This document shows positions 24,181 to 35,815 of a stretch of DNA of 64,000 nucleotides, in pieces (within the stretch, counting starts at the first letter, position 1; every line of letters starts with the position of its first letter). Position numbers and translations under genes: made by a program. The notes below the pieces were generated by a model, which was given only the letters and a program-made list of their open reading frames with translations, was not told the origin of the DNA and did not search any database. This stretch comes from Tretioscincus oriximinensis. Taxonomy: Eukaryota > Chordata > Lepidosauria > Squamata > Gymnophthalmidae. Location of the stretch: the NCBI GenBank assembly GCA_022410635.1, contig JAJVDF010000956.1, forward strand, positions 82,112 to 146,111, written 5' to 3'.

Positions 24181-24640
24181 AAGCCTTTTGTCCATCCTTT
24201 TACCTTGGAGTGAGTGACAGGTCACAGGTCACAGGTCCTGGAAGCCTAAAGGGTCAATCTTGTATTGCTNAAACCATACCCATATTTGGATACTTCCTGA
24301 CACAGGCTGNGCCCCTTGGGAGGAGGGCGACGCGTCACACAGGTGTCACAACCTGGACCCACCTCCGGTCTGCCCCAAACCANACCTTCTGAACTCCTAC
24401 TTTCTGACATCACTCTTCCTGTACACGCCTTCTGTTTTGGAGTCAATAAAAACTGCCACACANGGGTGCTCAGGAGGCTTCCATGACCCACGTGGACCTC
24501 CTGGATCTTGCCTCACGATCTAAGTTTATGTCCTCTGTGTGAGTTCTTGATGGGAGTCAGATTTTACACGTCTCTGTATTCTGATGATACGGCTGCCTCA
24601 GATGTGCAGGCATCTTAATAACGTGGTGAGCAAACCCCCG
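24180..24640 (+). repeat. Possible LTR-like block
   Basis: The block is richer in G+C and CpG than its surroundings. It contains tandem 'tcacagg' units (24221-24236), 'gacatcactcttcctg', a polyadenylation-like 'caataaaaac' near 24446 and a downstream GT-rich U5-like part. This layout resembles a retroviral LTR without internal genes. I cannot define both ends or a target duplication. Confidence 0.35.
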
Positions 24641-24853
24641 TTAAAAACCCACATAAATGTATACTTTATTCTGGTGATAACATAATAGAACAAAGAATGC
24701 ACATCCCTAGAGTAGCCAGGTGTCCTCCCAAGAATAGCTGTTTAAATGTGTTCTCTTTCATTGATTGAAATATATCCTTTATCATGATAGCATCCAGTCC
24801 AAATTAATTTTGAAGGTAGCAGATTGTAAAATTAGAGGATGAAATTACTTTAA

Positions 24854-25033
24854 GGCCCTGTNCCCANTAAGCATTATTCTGGGTTATATCTCGGTACAGA
24901 GCTTGGTCATCCACATGCCAGTGTAGGCTGTGGTAGGCCCCATTTGGGGCCTGCCACAGCCTACACAAGCATGTAGATGGAACACTCCTATTCTGAGATA
25001 TAGCCAAAAAGAAGGCTCAGTGGGGACAGGACC
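24854..25033. mobile_element. MITE family 2, palindromic, with TAA target duplication (PIF/Harbinger-like)
   Basis: The left end (ggccctgtncccan) and the reverse complement of the right end (ggtcctgtccccact) are near-identical. The two halves are complementary almost throughout, meeting at 'gccccatttggggc'. Both sides carry TAA (24851-24853 and 25034-25036), which fits the 3-bp TWA target duplication of PIF/Harbinger elements. There is no transposase. Related partial copies are at 26.7, 28.5, 41.6 and 47.65 kb. Confidence 0.7.
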
Positions 25034-25036
25034 TAA

Positions 25037-26289
25037 GTTGTTCACCTAAGTTGGAGCTTGGCTAGCAAATGTAGTAGGTAGTAAGATATAATTTTGTACT
25101 GAGCTATTCTCTGATTGTTTTTACAAAATCTTATCACGCAGTACATTATTCATCTTCTAAAACATCCACTATTCTAAATGGTTATGAAGAAAAGCTTTTG
25201 AAAGATGGGATTTCCCCCCCCCCCTTTTTCCATTTGTCTAACTCAGCATATAGCAGTTCACNTTCCATAAGACCTTGAGGCTGCATTGTGGTCCCAAACT
25301 ATCAAGGGAACTTGTGTGAGAAAAGGCACAGTAGATTTGAACTTCTTACAGAGCAAAATTATATCAATAATAAGCATCATCAAATTCATGGACATACCCA
25401 ACAATAAATGCATCCTTTTGCTTTCATATTGTACATCCACAAGTGATTAAAAGGGTGAGCTGTGGTGTAGATATCTTTCTCAGCCTGCTAGATTTTCAAC
25501 AAGTCTNTTTATCAGTGCCACTGAAAATAGCCTGATAAACAAGAATAATAGATTGTTTTTTCCCTCTCCTTATAAAACAACTGCAGATTCTTCTGTATGA
25601 AATAATTATCCACAGTAAGCGTATAGAAACACTCATTCTAACAATAGAAGTTACACTGTTCTGAGTGTGTGTAGAAGGAGAGAAGGAACAATAATGTGGC
25701 CATTGAATATATTTTTACAAATAATATATATTCTGAAGTTTCTTTCCAATTGCGTTTCACAACACATTTTCCCTTGGCACCTTAACTCATCGAGCTTCCT
25801 GCTATATTTATATGTTTTCCTCTATGGAATTAAACATCAGATATCCTGTTTTATGGTATGTTCTTGTGGTCAGATTGGTTTTTCAGGAGCAGTTAGCCCT
25901 GGACAGAGATCTTGCTATTGAATTCCATTTTTCAAAATGCCTCCCCTCCCCCCGCTAGATTGCTTCAATATTTAAACAGGTTTAAATTTTAAATCTCCTC
26001 CCTCTACAAACCCACTTATATTTTTAAATTACTGTAATACTTCAATAGGTTTCATTTTTAAGCCAATGCAATATGTATAATCCATTCCATGAATCTTAGA
26101 TCAGCTTGGTACTCTGGCAATGCTCGGTTCGCTTCTTTTGCTTTGCACACGAGGTGATCTGTTCTACTCCAGGCAGTAGCGTAATTCAGATAGTCCTCCC
26201 NCTCCTTTTCTTAAAGCAGGATGATGAAAAATGATAAATAAAACATGCAGGTCGCAATAGAATTCAATTAAATTGTGCTCTCTCTCTCT
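25037..26289. other. Unassigned DNA ending in a (CT)n run at a gap
   Basis: No gene is recognised. A poly-C tract lies at about 25216-25225, and a (TC)n run at 26279-26289 leads straight into the assembly gap. Confidence 0.4.
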
Positions 26290-26552
26290 NNNNNNNNNNN
26301 NNNNNNNNNNNNNNNNNNNNNNNNNNNNNNNNNNNNNNNNNNNNNNNNNNNNNNNNNNNNNNNNNNNNNNNNNNNNNNNNNNNNNNNNNNNNNNNNNNNN
26401 NNNNNNNNNNNNNNNNNNNNNNNNNNNNNNNNNNNNNNNNNNNNNNNNNNNNNNNNNNNNNNNNNNNNNNNNNNNNNNNNNNNNNNNNNNNNNNNNNNNN
26501 NNNNNNNNNNNNNNNNNNNNNNNNNNNNNNNNNNNNNNNNNNNNNNNNNNNN
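26290..26552. other. Assembly gap (263 N)
   Basis: The run of N separates a (CT)n microsatellite on the left from a GC-rich 'gggggg...gcggccgc' stretch on the right. Nothing can be said about its content. Confidence 0.99.
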
Positions 26553-26739
26553 GGGGGGAGCGGAGGCGGCCGCCCTCCACTAATTCCAGCGTATTCCGTC
26601 ACAAAAAAAGCCCTGATTCTANCACTATTATATATATAATTCTAACACTTCCAGCTCTGACCAAGCTGTTTCTTTCAGGTCTTAGTTGTACTAAGCATTC
26701 TGGGTGAATAGAAATTTCACTAACAGGATATTTTGCAGT

Positions 26740-26947
26740 ATAAGTCCTTTCTAAACTGGGCCTCATTCTGGACTATATATTGAAATAGGAACCTGCTATC
26801 TGCATGCTGGTGCAGACCATAGCAGGACCTACTCAGGCTATTCCTACTCAGGCTATTCCTTAGTTTGCACTGTTCTGATGACAGGCCCCAATTCTAAAAT
26901 ATAATCCAGAATAAGGCCTAGTGCAGAAAGAGTACAGACAGTTGGTA
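26740..26947. mobile_element. MITE family 2, copy at 26.7 kb
   Basis: The right end, read as complement, is 'ctttctgcactaggccttattctgg', matching the 41.6-kb copy; the left end is 'cctttctaaactgggcctcattctgg'. The interior has 'gcatgctggtgcagaccatagcagg', as in the other family members. A short internal duplication of 'tactcaggctattcc' has occurred at about 26829-26861. Confidence 0.6.
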
Positions 26948-28512
26948 TAGTTCCTATTGCAGGTCAAAATTCTAGATCCATATTTCAGGAAAAGGGAAAG
27001 AAGTTATTTGAGAATCTCTCCAGTCATTTCTTCCATAGTCTTTGTCCAGACATGGTCCAAATTGTGGGATTATCCTGAGACTGTGCTGTGATTACTATGT
27101 TATGCATCAATGGTAATCCCAACATAGCTCTGGCAAAAAAGGAGTGAAATCCATTATTATTATGTCTGGGGATCCAATACTACAGTGTGGTTTCCCCAGA
27201 TAGTGATAGGGGTTACCTCTCTGGACAACCCTTGCTCCTGAGGTCCACCATCTTCTAAGTGGTAGCCACACACATGCAGAAGGCAGAAATCATGTATTTC
27301 CTGATCTTTTGCATTGTTGCACAATACCATTCAAAGAGCAAGCATTCTGCACTTGCCCTATGGTTTGGAAAGAGCCACGAGAGGCAATAGTGAGATGCAT
27401 TTTACTCTCAGAGCCTGGATGCTGTCCAACCACATGAACAGTAGTCCAGAATGCACATTGTTTAGCATGTAAGGAGCAGAAACAAACAAGATTATTGAAA
27501 GAATGAGAGGCTACTGTGTGGTGGGCCACTGTATGGGACAGAATGCTGGACTGAGTGGACCATAGCCTCCTCTGACTTGGCCCCTCTTAATGTTTTTATG
27601 TACTAATGACATCAGGTTGAAGAGGTCCTTTGTTTTTGTTTTCTGCTTGAGTGGGAAGATGGGCTACGTATTACTTGTTGGTTGTAAGATGACATCATAA
27701 GATGCTTCATATTGCAATCTGCACTTGGTGTAGGAGTAACATTCTTGAGGACCATCATGGACAATGTTAGTCTTCCATTCATGGCAGTATTTTGGACAGT
27801 TGTTTAGCTCACACATGAGGAAAGAAGTCCGTATACATGATTTATTTTCAGGAATTTCCAGTATAAATTGCTGGTATCTTACATTTCTTGTGAATACATC
27901 TCCAGACCTCTAGAAAGTTCATGTGTATTGAAGAGTGTAATTTTATTCCTGAATTCGGAATGTAGTGTGTACATAATGCTCAGTGGTGGTACCAAGATAC
28001 CATAGCAGTCCTGCCTGTACTATCTGGACAGCAACACAGAAATTCCCACAATAGTTTAACCAAGAATGATTTTTGCAGAAAATTGATTTCTGTTGATGGA
28101 ACTATGGATTGTCCTCACAGAAGCTGGATAGTGCAAAGAATAATGAGGGTTTTTTTTGGGGGGGGACAACAGACTGCAGATCATATTACGCAATGTGAGA
28201 TTGTGATATTTTAAGCAAAAAAGCCCTAAAATAATTGCAGTAGACTTAATAAAAATGACAGTATAAACTCCTTATCATAAAGGGAAAAAGACTCCATCCA
28301 GCAATTCACTCAGTTTAAATCCCATGGCTGCAGGTTGAGAGATACGTGGGGGCAAAGTGCAATTGGCTTAATCCAAATTTAAATGATTTAACCCACTTAG
28401 GCTGGATGGGGCCTAAGACTAAAAGGGGGAAGCAGCTGGGTGAGACCAGCTTTATGGCAGGTAAAGTAGGCTTAATCTATAAAAAAATATGCTACCACAT
28501 TTTTTCTTCTGT
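26948..28512. other. Unassigned DNA with a CR1-like scrap
   Basis: A decayed CR1-like 3' end of the TTCTTATG subfamily lies at about 27500-27605 on the plus strand ('gacagaatgctggactgagtggacc', '...cctcttaatgtttttatg'). The rest shows nothing I can name. Confidence 0.4.
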
Positions 28513-28605
28513 GAGGCCCTTCTGCGTGAACCCTTATTCTAATGCATTCCTACCAAGGGCCTACCATAGTCTGCATTAGCATGCAAACAATTAGACCCCA
28601 GTGTC
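28513..28605. mobile_element. MITE family 2, half copy
   Basis: It contains 'ggcccttctgcgtgaaccctta' at the left and 'gggcctaccatagtctgcattagcatgc', the conserved core of family 2. The other half appears lost at the junction with the following L2-like LINE. Confidence 0.5.
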
Positions 28606-29195
28606 TACTTCCAGATTGGACTATTGTAATATGCTCTATATGGAGCTGCCCTTGAAAATGGTTCAGTAGCTGGACACACATCATGATGGTCTTGAAAGAC
28701 CTGCACTGACTGCCAATCTACTACCGAGCCCAATTCAAGGTGTTAACTTTAACTTACAAGGTCTTAAATAACTTGGGACCCAAATACCTAAAGGGACACC
28801 TTATCCCATATCAACCTGCCCGTGTCTTAAGATCTGCAGGGGAGGCCCTCCTGGTTATACCACCCCTTTCAACAGCTAATGGTGTAGGAACCTGGGGTAA
28901 GGCCTTCTCGGTGGTAGCCCCCAGTCTTTGGAATAGTCTCCCCCCCCCCCCCGAAGTTTATCTGTCATCATCATTCTATTCTTTTAGATGGTCCTTAAAG
29001 ACGTACCTCTTCAACCTGTCCTTTGGTTGAAGAAATGCTGGGGGGGTTATTTTATTTTATTTTTTATTTTCCCCTCCACCTTCAGATGTTGATTGTTGCT
29101 GTTTTAAAATGTAAAAAAAATGTACTGTTTTTTGTTGTTGCCACCCCGAGACCTTCAGGTATGGGGTGGGGTATAAATATAAATAAATAAATAAA
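28606..29195 (+). mobile_element. L2-like LINE, 3' fragment with open carboxy-terminus
   Basis: About 96 codons remain open (28740-29030): 'LTLTYKVLNNLGPKYLKGHL', 'PYQPARVLRSAGEALL', 'GKAFSVVAPSLWNSLP' and 'SLKTYLFNLSFG'. These are the conserved C-terminal blocks of L2-clade reverse transcriptase proteins (LTYKALNGLGP, P-RLRS, AFSVAAP-LWNSLP, LKT-LF). A poly-C expansion at 28941-28952 lies in the proline region. The 3' UTR ends in 'gggtataaatataaataaata'. The 5' part, including the palm domain, is missing and a segment near 28670 is deleted relative to the 7.3-kb copy. Confidence 0.82.
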
Positions 29196-31182
29196 CTCTA
29201 GGTTCCCTTGCTAGAAATAATGATCCAAAGGAACATGATTACTTTCTTGAATTCTAAATACAGAAAAGATTATCCAGGAATAGATTTCAGCTTAGCCTTC
29301 TCCTCCTTCAGCATGATATATGGTGGTCTTTGCTCTTATAGTGCTTTTTTATGGATTTCTTTGACAGAGTCTGGCTGAAAGATTTAAAAAAAAATTGGAA
29401 GAAGAAAGAGCAGACACAGCTTCATGACCCTAGTGAAGCCTAAAGCTCTTTTTAATGATTCTGAAGATCTGCTAGAAACTTCAGGAGTAACTTCTACAAA
29501 ATGCCTACAGAATAGAGCACATGATACAGAATTCAAAAATAAAGCCTGTTTCAAGGTTCTTTAAAAATCCCCTTTTTCTGCATTTACTGAGAAACAATAC
29601 ATTTAGCCTGGGGAGGTGAACTGGGACATGGAAGGCATTGTATTGGGCATGGATGGAGTTGGGAGAAGTGGTCTTCTGACAAGTTTCAAATGTTAAAAAA
29701 GATACTAAATAAATAAATAAAAATTCTCAGCTGTTCACTGTTTCCGCAAAGACAAGATGTAATGGGTTTACATTCCAGGAAGACAGATTTGGGTTAAGGA
29801 ATCCTTTCAGCTTTCAGTTGAAATTAGTATGAGGGAGACTTTATTGCCCTTGGTGTATGCGTTTTTCCGTTGGGTCTCTTTTCATGAGTTTTTGTAGTTC
29901 CTGAAAAACCTGAATACATATTTCACTTAAGATGATAGTGCGGCAACTGAAATCTACTCCTATCAAAGGTCAGGATTGCCTAAAATCCCTCAGTATTACA
30001 TTCCATCCGCAATATAGAGCAATATATAACAAGAATCAATAATATGCTTGCAAGTCGAATTTGTGTTGTGTTTGCCAGACTCTATTTTACATACATTGAG
30101 AGCCATTTGAGTTTTAGATCCAATTTACCAAATTGTGATTGTGTGAAGGGCTGTGATAGTTTTGACAAAAAAAATAGGAATGTTTCTGAGTGAATTTCCA
30201 TTTCTGAGTTTTGTCCATTGCTAAGCTGGAAAGAGAAACTAGCCAATGATATTTGAATGATTGATATTCCCTCCCAAATTATCAAAAAGGGGGTGGGAGA
30301 GGCAAGGGAATCTGATATTGACAACAAACTATCCAATAGAATTTGATAGAGACTACTGTACCTCCTCTTGAAAACTAAAAAAACAAAATGGCTGATGGGA
30401 AAGTTTGTCCCAGGCACAGAAATTTTGGTCGTCTGGAGATTACAAAATGAGAAAATGTGAAATATACTATAAAGATTAAAACTGAAAAACAAAACCCCAC
30501 ATAATTGGAAAACCCTGGAATAAACAAGTGCCATTATGGACACAGCCATATTGAATTGTATTGTGGCTTTATCGAGATGAGTTTTTTTGTGACTGCTGTT
30601 ATGGCTTGTTATTTCCTACATATTTTGCTGCTTGTAGCTCATTGGCAGCATTAATGCCCCAGTTCTTTCCAGGACTCTGAAAATGTTATTTTCCCAATGG
30701 CTGTACCATGTCGCCATGATGACTCTGCCTGGGCTATTTGTCAAAGAAAATTATACTTTAGTCATAGGTTTAGGCCACAATCAGGTGGATTTCTTACATT
30801 GACAGGAATATAAATGCCACCTGGGTGCCGTCGCAAACATGCAGGAGGAATAAGAAAGCGAGAGGACAGGATCTTATAGTTTTGAAGCCCTTTGGCAGAG
30901 TTCCTTCTCCTGTAGTGCTGAATTAAGCATAGCTAGCTGAAGTGCCCAGTGACTTAGCATGATGTATGACTACTTTTGTGGCTGGAAAATGGCACGCAGC
31001 ATGATATGTAGTCACAACTACTTGGTGCTTGTGGCTTTAGAAACAGGACACTCCACCTTTTTGGTGGCAGTGTTATCATTGCCTTAAAATATGATAACTA
31101 AAAGGGATATTCTGAAGCCCTCATGCCCCATGTAGGTTAGTTTAAGAAATAGCCAACTTACCTTATCTTCCTTTTGCAGGGA
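29196..31182. other. Unassigned DNA
   Basis: No gene is supported. A minus-strand frame of 155 codons (30082-30549) is hydrophobic and low in complexity and has no recognisable domain. A short TAAA run at 29706-29723 may be the tail of a lost retroelement. Confidence 0.4.
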
Positions 31183-31328
31183 GTCACGAACAGGAGCAGC
31201 ATATTTTGCTTTCCTCTGTTCGGACTGCCCAGGTGCATCTGGTGGGCCTTTGTGTGACACAGAATGCTGGACTCGATGGGCTGTGGCCTGATCCAGTATG
31301 GCTCTTCTTATGTTCTTATGTTCTTATG
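31183..31328 (+). mobile_element. CR1-like 3' UTR fragment (TTCTTATG subfamily), plus orientation
   Basis: It carries 'catattttgctttcctctg', 'gcccaggtgcatctggtggg' and 'gatgggctgtggcctgatcc', and ends in three 'ttcttatg' units. It is non-coding. It faces the copy at 31690-32140 tail to tail, forming long inverted arms of roughly 135 bp. Confidence 0.82.
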
Positions 31329-31689
31329 TCCTTTCCTATGATCACCTGCCATTGGCTGCTGCTGACCTGATTTTCCATGCAGATTGGAGCCTCACAATTC
31401 AGACAGAAATGATGCTGTTGCTATAACCTGGATTCATAATGCAGCTTTGCAGGCACTTCCAAAATTCAGCACTTTTTCAAGGACAGCTCTGAAGCTGCTT
31501 GCAAAGGCAGCCTGGGAGCTGTACGTGCTGAACCTTAGTGATGCCTTTGTAGACACTGCTGAGGTAAAAGGAATTCATTGTGCGACTGAAAAAGTTTCAT
31601 CATGTGCAACAGCTTGCTATTTGCATAGCAGCAAAGTTGATTCAATTTTCAATGTGGCTCAAACTACTTAATGCCAATGCATATGATTA
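31329..31689. other. Spacer between two inverted CR1-like tails
   Basis: This 360-bp spacer contains a 96-codon open frame (31384-31671) with no recognised domain. A segment (31465-31570) matches the unclassified repeat at 15.94-16.09 kb in inverted orientation. Confidence 0.45.
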
Positions 31690-32140
31690 GAACATAAGAA
31701 CATAAGAAGAGCCATACTGGATCAGGCCACAGCCCATCTAGTCCAGCATTCTGTATCACACAGAGGCCCACCAGATGCACCTGGACAAAGGAAAGCAAAA
31801 TATGCATCTGTTCATGACTCCCAAATGGTATCTCAGAAGCAACATCCAGACATCCATCCTAGTACCTATTTATACCCTTGGTGTCCATAAACCTTTCTAG
31901 CCCTGTCTTGAAAATATCCAAGCTGTTAGCTACCACTACCTCTTCAGGAAGTAAATTCCACAGGCCGATGACCCTCTGGGTGAAAAAATACTTTCCTTTG
32001 TCTGTTCTCACTTTTCTACCTAACAGTTTTAAGGAGTGGCCCCTGGTCCTTGTGTTGTGTGATAGAGAAAACATTTTTCTCTATTCGCCATGCCCATCCC
32101 ATGCATTATTTTGTACACTTCAATCAGATGACCTCTCAAA
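31690..32140 (-). mobile_element. CR1-like LINE 3' fragment (TTCTTATG subfamily), minus orientation
   Basis: The minus-strand frame keeps 'NTRTRGHSLKLLGRKVRTDK', then 'FFTQRVIGLWNLLPEEVV' and 'SLDIFKTGLERFMD', closely matching the 20-kb copy. The 3' UTR and the terminal octamers (cataagaa on the plus strand) are intact at 31690. The 5' end falls at about 32140, which corresponds to the start of the 20-kb fragment. Confidence 0.85.
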
Positions 32141-33350
32141 CATTGCCTTCACATCCATTAACTGCAACCACACTATTTGATTCTCCTTCAAAAACTTTAT
32201 TGGAGCCCAAATTGATAAAGTATTTACTCCTAAACAATGACTTATCCAGGTGGGTTGTTTTGTTTTGTTTTAATCTCAGTCATAGGATACAATAGACAAT
32301 TATTCTGCTTCTCTTGTATACATATACACCCATTCTTTTCAAATGAGCTTTAAGGTGAGAATTTTATTTTGATTTGGAGGCACCAATACTACCTAGATAG
32401 GAAAAAAAATGTCTCAAAAGGACTTCTTTTGTACCCTTATCAGAATAAATGGTAACAAAGACAGCCACCTGCTTCAATTAGCTGAGGTTTTTTGCTCACA
32501 TTTATGATCAAAAATGTACTTTGCCCTTTTTGCTTCTACCTGGGATCTATATAGATATGCACATAATTGCTGCCTGGGTATGTATATGGATGGTGCTTCT
32601 TTTCTGCCCCTTGGTTCTTTTAGTGTTTCATTTATTAATGTTTCAGTGGTGTCAATATTTCAAAGCCTCATTTCTATATCCATTCAAGGTCTTAAGCCCA
32701 CTGGCAACCCATGTAAGAACTTTAAAATAAATAATAAAAAGATCAGGCTTCAATTGTCCTTCACGTAATCATCACCACCAATTCTATAAGAAAGCAGAAG
32801 CATACAGAGACACAGAGGTCTGCTTGAGGAAAGGATTTGATCCTGATCTCTCTGACCACTTCTGCATTGGATGGGCTATTCTGAATCCCACCAGTAATCC
32901 AGTCCAGGAATGTCAGAGTCACAAGATTTAGAGACATGCTGAAGATGGATGGGCCCTCCTACCATCTGTGTCTCCTGAACACAATTTTAAAACCTTGGCT
33001 TTGAAAGCCGGGGAAGCAAGGGAAAATGTTCCTCTTCTTCACATCCCTTTAGCTCTAACACAGTCATAGGAAAAAGAGGTTTCCCCACCCTTGCCCCAGC
33101 TTCCATGTGTTTTCAAGACCAAAATTAGATTCATGCTCCATAAGTGGGGCTTGGGTAGCAGATGTTTCCACCTGTGGAAGGAGGTGCCAGATGTGTGACC
33201 GGGCATGCAGAATTTGGGCCGTTGGTCCAGGTGCCGTGACCCCTCACTTTGCCCCAGATTGCATTATGGGCTTTATGATGCCAGCTAGATTTTCTTTTGC
33301 TGAGTGCCCAGGAACATCACATTTCTACTAATCACACGTCTACTAGTATT
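32141..33350. other. Unassigned DNA
   Basis: I see no gene or named repeat here. Confidence 0.4.
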
Positions 33351-33579
33351 GTGGTTAGAGTGTCAGTCTCTTAACTGGTAGCCTCATGGTTTGTGTCTGC
33401 GTCCTCCATAAAGCCAACTGGGTGGCCTTGGGCTGCTCACAGTTCTTCAGAGCTCTCTCAAACCCACCTACTTCACATAGTGTTTTTTGTGAAGAGAACA
33501 GAAGGTTANGTAAGCCGCTTTGATTCCTTTCTGGTTGAGACAAGCAGGCTATAAAAACCAGCTATTTTTCTTCTTCTAA
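33351..33579 (+). repeat. Sauria-type SINE
   Basis: This is the clearest Sauria-type copy. It has a tRNA-derived head (gtggttagagtgtcagtctc with a decayed box B), then 'gggtggccttgggctgctcacagttc', 'cagagctctctc', 'cccacctacttcacatagtg', 'taagccgctttgattccttt', 'ggctataaaaaccagc' and a TTCTTC run. This order is characteristic of the squamate Sauria SINE. Confidence 0.85.
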
Positions 33580-34982
33580 TACCTCTGAATGCCTGCACAA
33601 GAATGAGTACACTTCGTATACTTGCCGATCATACATACGATTCACATGGTGCTGACATACTGTTCATGGATCATTATATCAAAGTTGTTTGCTTGTGGGA
33701 CTACTGTGAAGAAATCTGCATCATGCATACGCAGTGGATCCATGATTTTAGGACATCATCCTCTGAGGAAAGGAAAAAATCTGTGATTTTTGTTATAGTG
33801 GTGGGGACTGGACAGGGAGCATAGGGGGGTGTTGCCGGGGGCACAGTTGGGTTGAGCATGATTAGAGTGTAGCTGAGGCAGGCCAGTAAATTGCATTCAC
33901 AATTCTGAGTGTTGGGTTATGGTAATCCTATCCTGGCTTGACTCAACAGTTTCTGAAAAAAAGTGGCATCTACTATATGTTGCAGATTTATCTACTGAGA
34001 ATGTTGGACCAGGATTTGGTATGAAGATGATACCACGGCCTAATCCAATGGGAGACTGATTTTTCAAACAGTCTCCAGAGAAGGGATGGACTGATCAGCA
34101 TGCTAGATTGCCTAAGGGAACGTGAGCCCACTTTTTGGGTCCTTGGGCTCTAATAAAGGGACCCTGCTATTCTACCCATATGTGTGTTTTTTTAAAATAT
34201 TTTACGCCCTGTGGAGCTAAAGAACGTGCCTCTTCTAAACAGTCAATTTTAGCACCTTTTTCCTCCCTCTTCCTGGGCTGTGCTGAATGGACTGGATAGT
34301 GATAGTGATAGGCAGACGAGTGGGAGCTGCTATGCAGCTTTCTGCCTAGTCCTTCAGCNGCAAATTTGCATGGAGACCTCTGCAAAGTTTTAAAATGCGT
34401 TCCAGGGCTTTTCTTTTCCAGTTGTTTGTCCTCCAGCCCTTCCTGGTTGGTCAGTTGTTCCACTGGAGCCAAATCACTGAGGACAGCACAGAGAATACAC
34501 TGCCGCCCTTTCTGCTTTCTGTCTTGTTGCTTGGCCATCATCCGCTACAGGCCGCTGAGCTGATCAAACTGAACTGCTTCTGCCAAGTAGAATTCCTCTT
34601 AATATAGCAGACAGCATGAAAAATAGTTTGGGAAAAGAACCTGATAATGTGAAAATGTTCAGAACAAGCAAAATGTTCGGAAGTATTCACTATTCTCTTT
34701 GCTGTTAATTTGTTTTGCTGTTTTGGCAATAAAAGGGTTTTTTTTTTAAACAATAGCCTTAGCCAGGGACCTCTTCGCCTCCTGGCAACCAATATTTTTG
34801 TACCCAGACCGCCACTGTTTCGAAGTGTTCTTGGAGCAACCCATGTGTGGATAGCAATGTGAATCTGAGGTAGTCTACTGGAGGCAAGGAGACTAGCATT
34901 GTTTCACCGCCAGAGGAGATAATGGACAAATGGTGCATCTGCGTGAATGGTAAAAAGGTATCCCAGCCAGTGCAGAATTGTT
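33580..34982. other. Unassigned DNA
   Basis: No gene is supported; several short frames near 34167-34541 overlap on both strands and look random. Confidence 0.4.
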
Positions 34983-35190
34983 GTCAGATAGATGTCCTGA
35001 TGCTGCCTCTGAGATGGAGCAACAGGCAGTATTTCTGCTATTTACAGGCATCCAAGTGCAGTTGAAGATTTTGCCTTCTATTCCAGACTGCCCAGGTGCA
35101 ATTGGTGGGNCTCTGTGTGAGACAGAATGCTGGCTAGATGGGCTCTGGCCCGATTCAGCAGGGCTCCTCTTATGTTATGTTATGTTAGAT
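34983..35190 (+). mobile_element. CR1-like 3' UTR fragment (TTCTTATG subfamily)
   Basis: It contains 'gatgctgcctctgagatggagcaacaggcagt', 'gcccaggtgcaattggtggg' and 'gatgggctctggcccgattca', and ends in 'cttatgttatgttatgtta', where the terminal octamers have decayed to a TTATG pentamer. Confidence 0.78.
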
Positions 35191-35815
35191 AATCTATGCT
35201 GTTTTCTTGCTCCTGTTTCTACTTCAGCACACAATAAACATACAAGCAGTTTAACGTGCTGGTTTCGACTGTATTAAAATTTGTAGCATTTCGGATAGAC
35301 AAGAGGCACTGTAAATCTTCCTCCTGTTGGTTAATCTTAGCTTCTTTGGTGTCAACACTTCAGAGTTTATCCAGAAATCATGGAGCTTTTCAAGGTCAGG
35401 CAGAGTCAGGCTCTTTTAATAAAAGATGAGGCAGAGTGGCTCTTCTATAAAACAAATCAACTTTACAAGTATTTCCTGTATGTATTGCCATGGTCACCCT
35501 TTCCTAAATGCCTTTGCTAAAGATAAAAATACAGTTCTTTATCACAGCTGATGGATGCTTGGAAATTGGGGTTGTTCTATAAAATTGTACCTATTTCATT
35601 TTTTTCACAAGTTAGGAGTTGGTTTCCCTTCTCGTGTTATGGGAATTGTAAAGTCTGGGCAGGTATATTACCCTAAAATTTTAAAAAATGGAAGAGAAGC
35701 ATACAAATTAGATTAATAAAACAAAAATGTGTTCCTTGACAGCAAATTTAACTAACCAAATATTATTTCCCGATAGGGAACTCTTGAATCACTATGACTT
35801 AATGTAGAGGTGGAA
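35191..35815. other. Unassigned AT-rich DNA
   Basis: Nothing is recognised between the CR1-like scrap and the following SINE. Confidence 0.4.

Noticed and set aside
26164..26707. Several frames of 100-144 codons
   Set aside because: They are open only because they cross the 263-N gap.
30082..30549. A 155-codon minus-strand open frame
   Set aside because: It is the longest clean frame outside LINEs and N runs, but it is rich in Phe, Ser and Leu with no domain, no splice context and a composition expected from A-rich DNA on the other strand.
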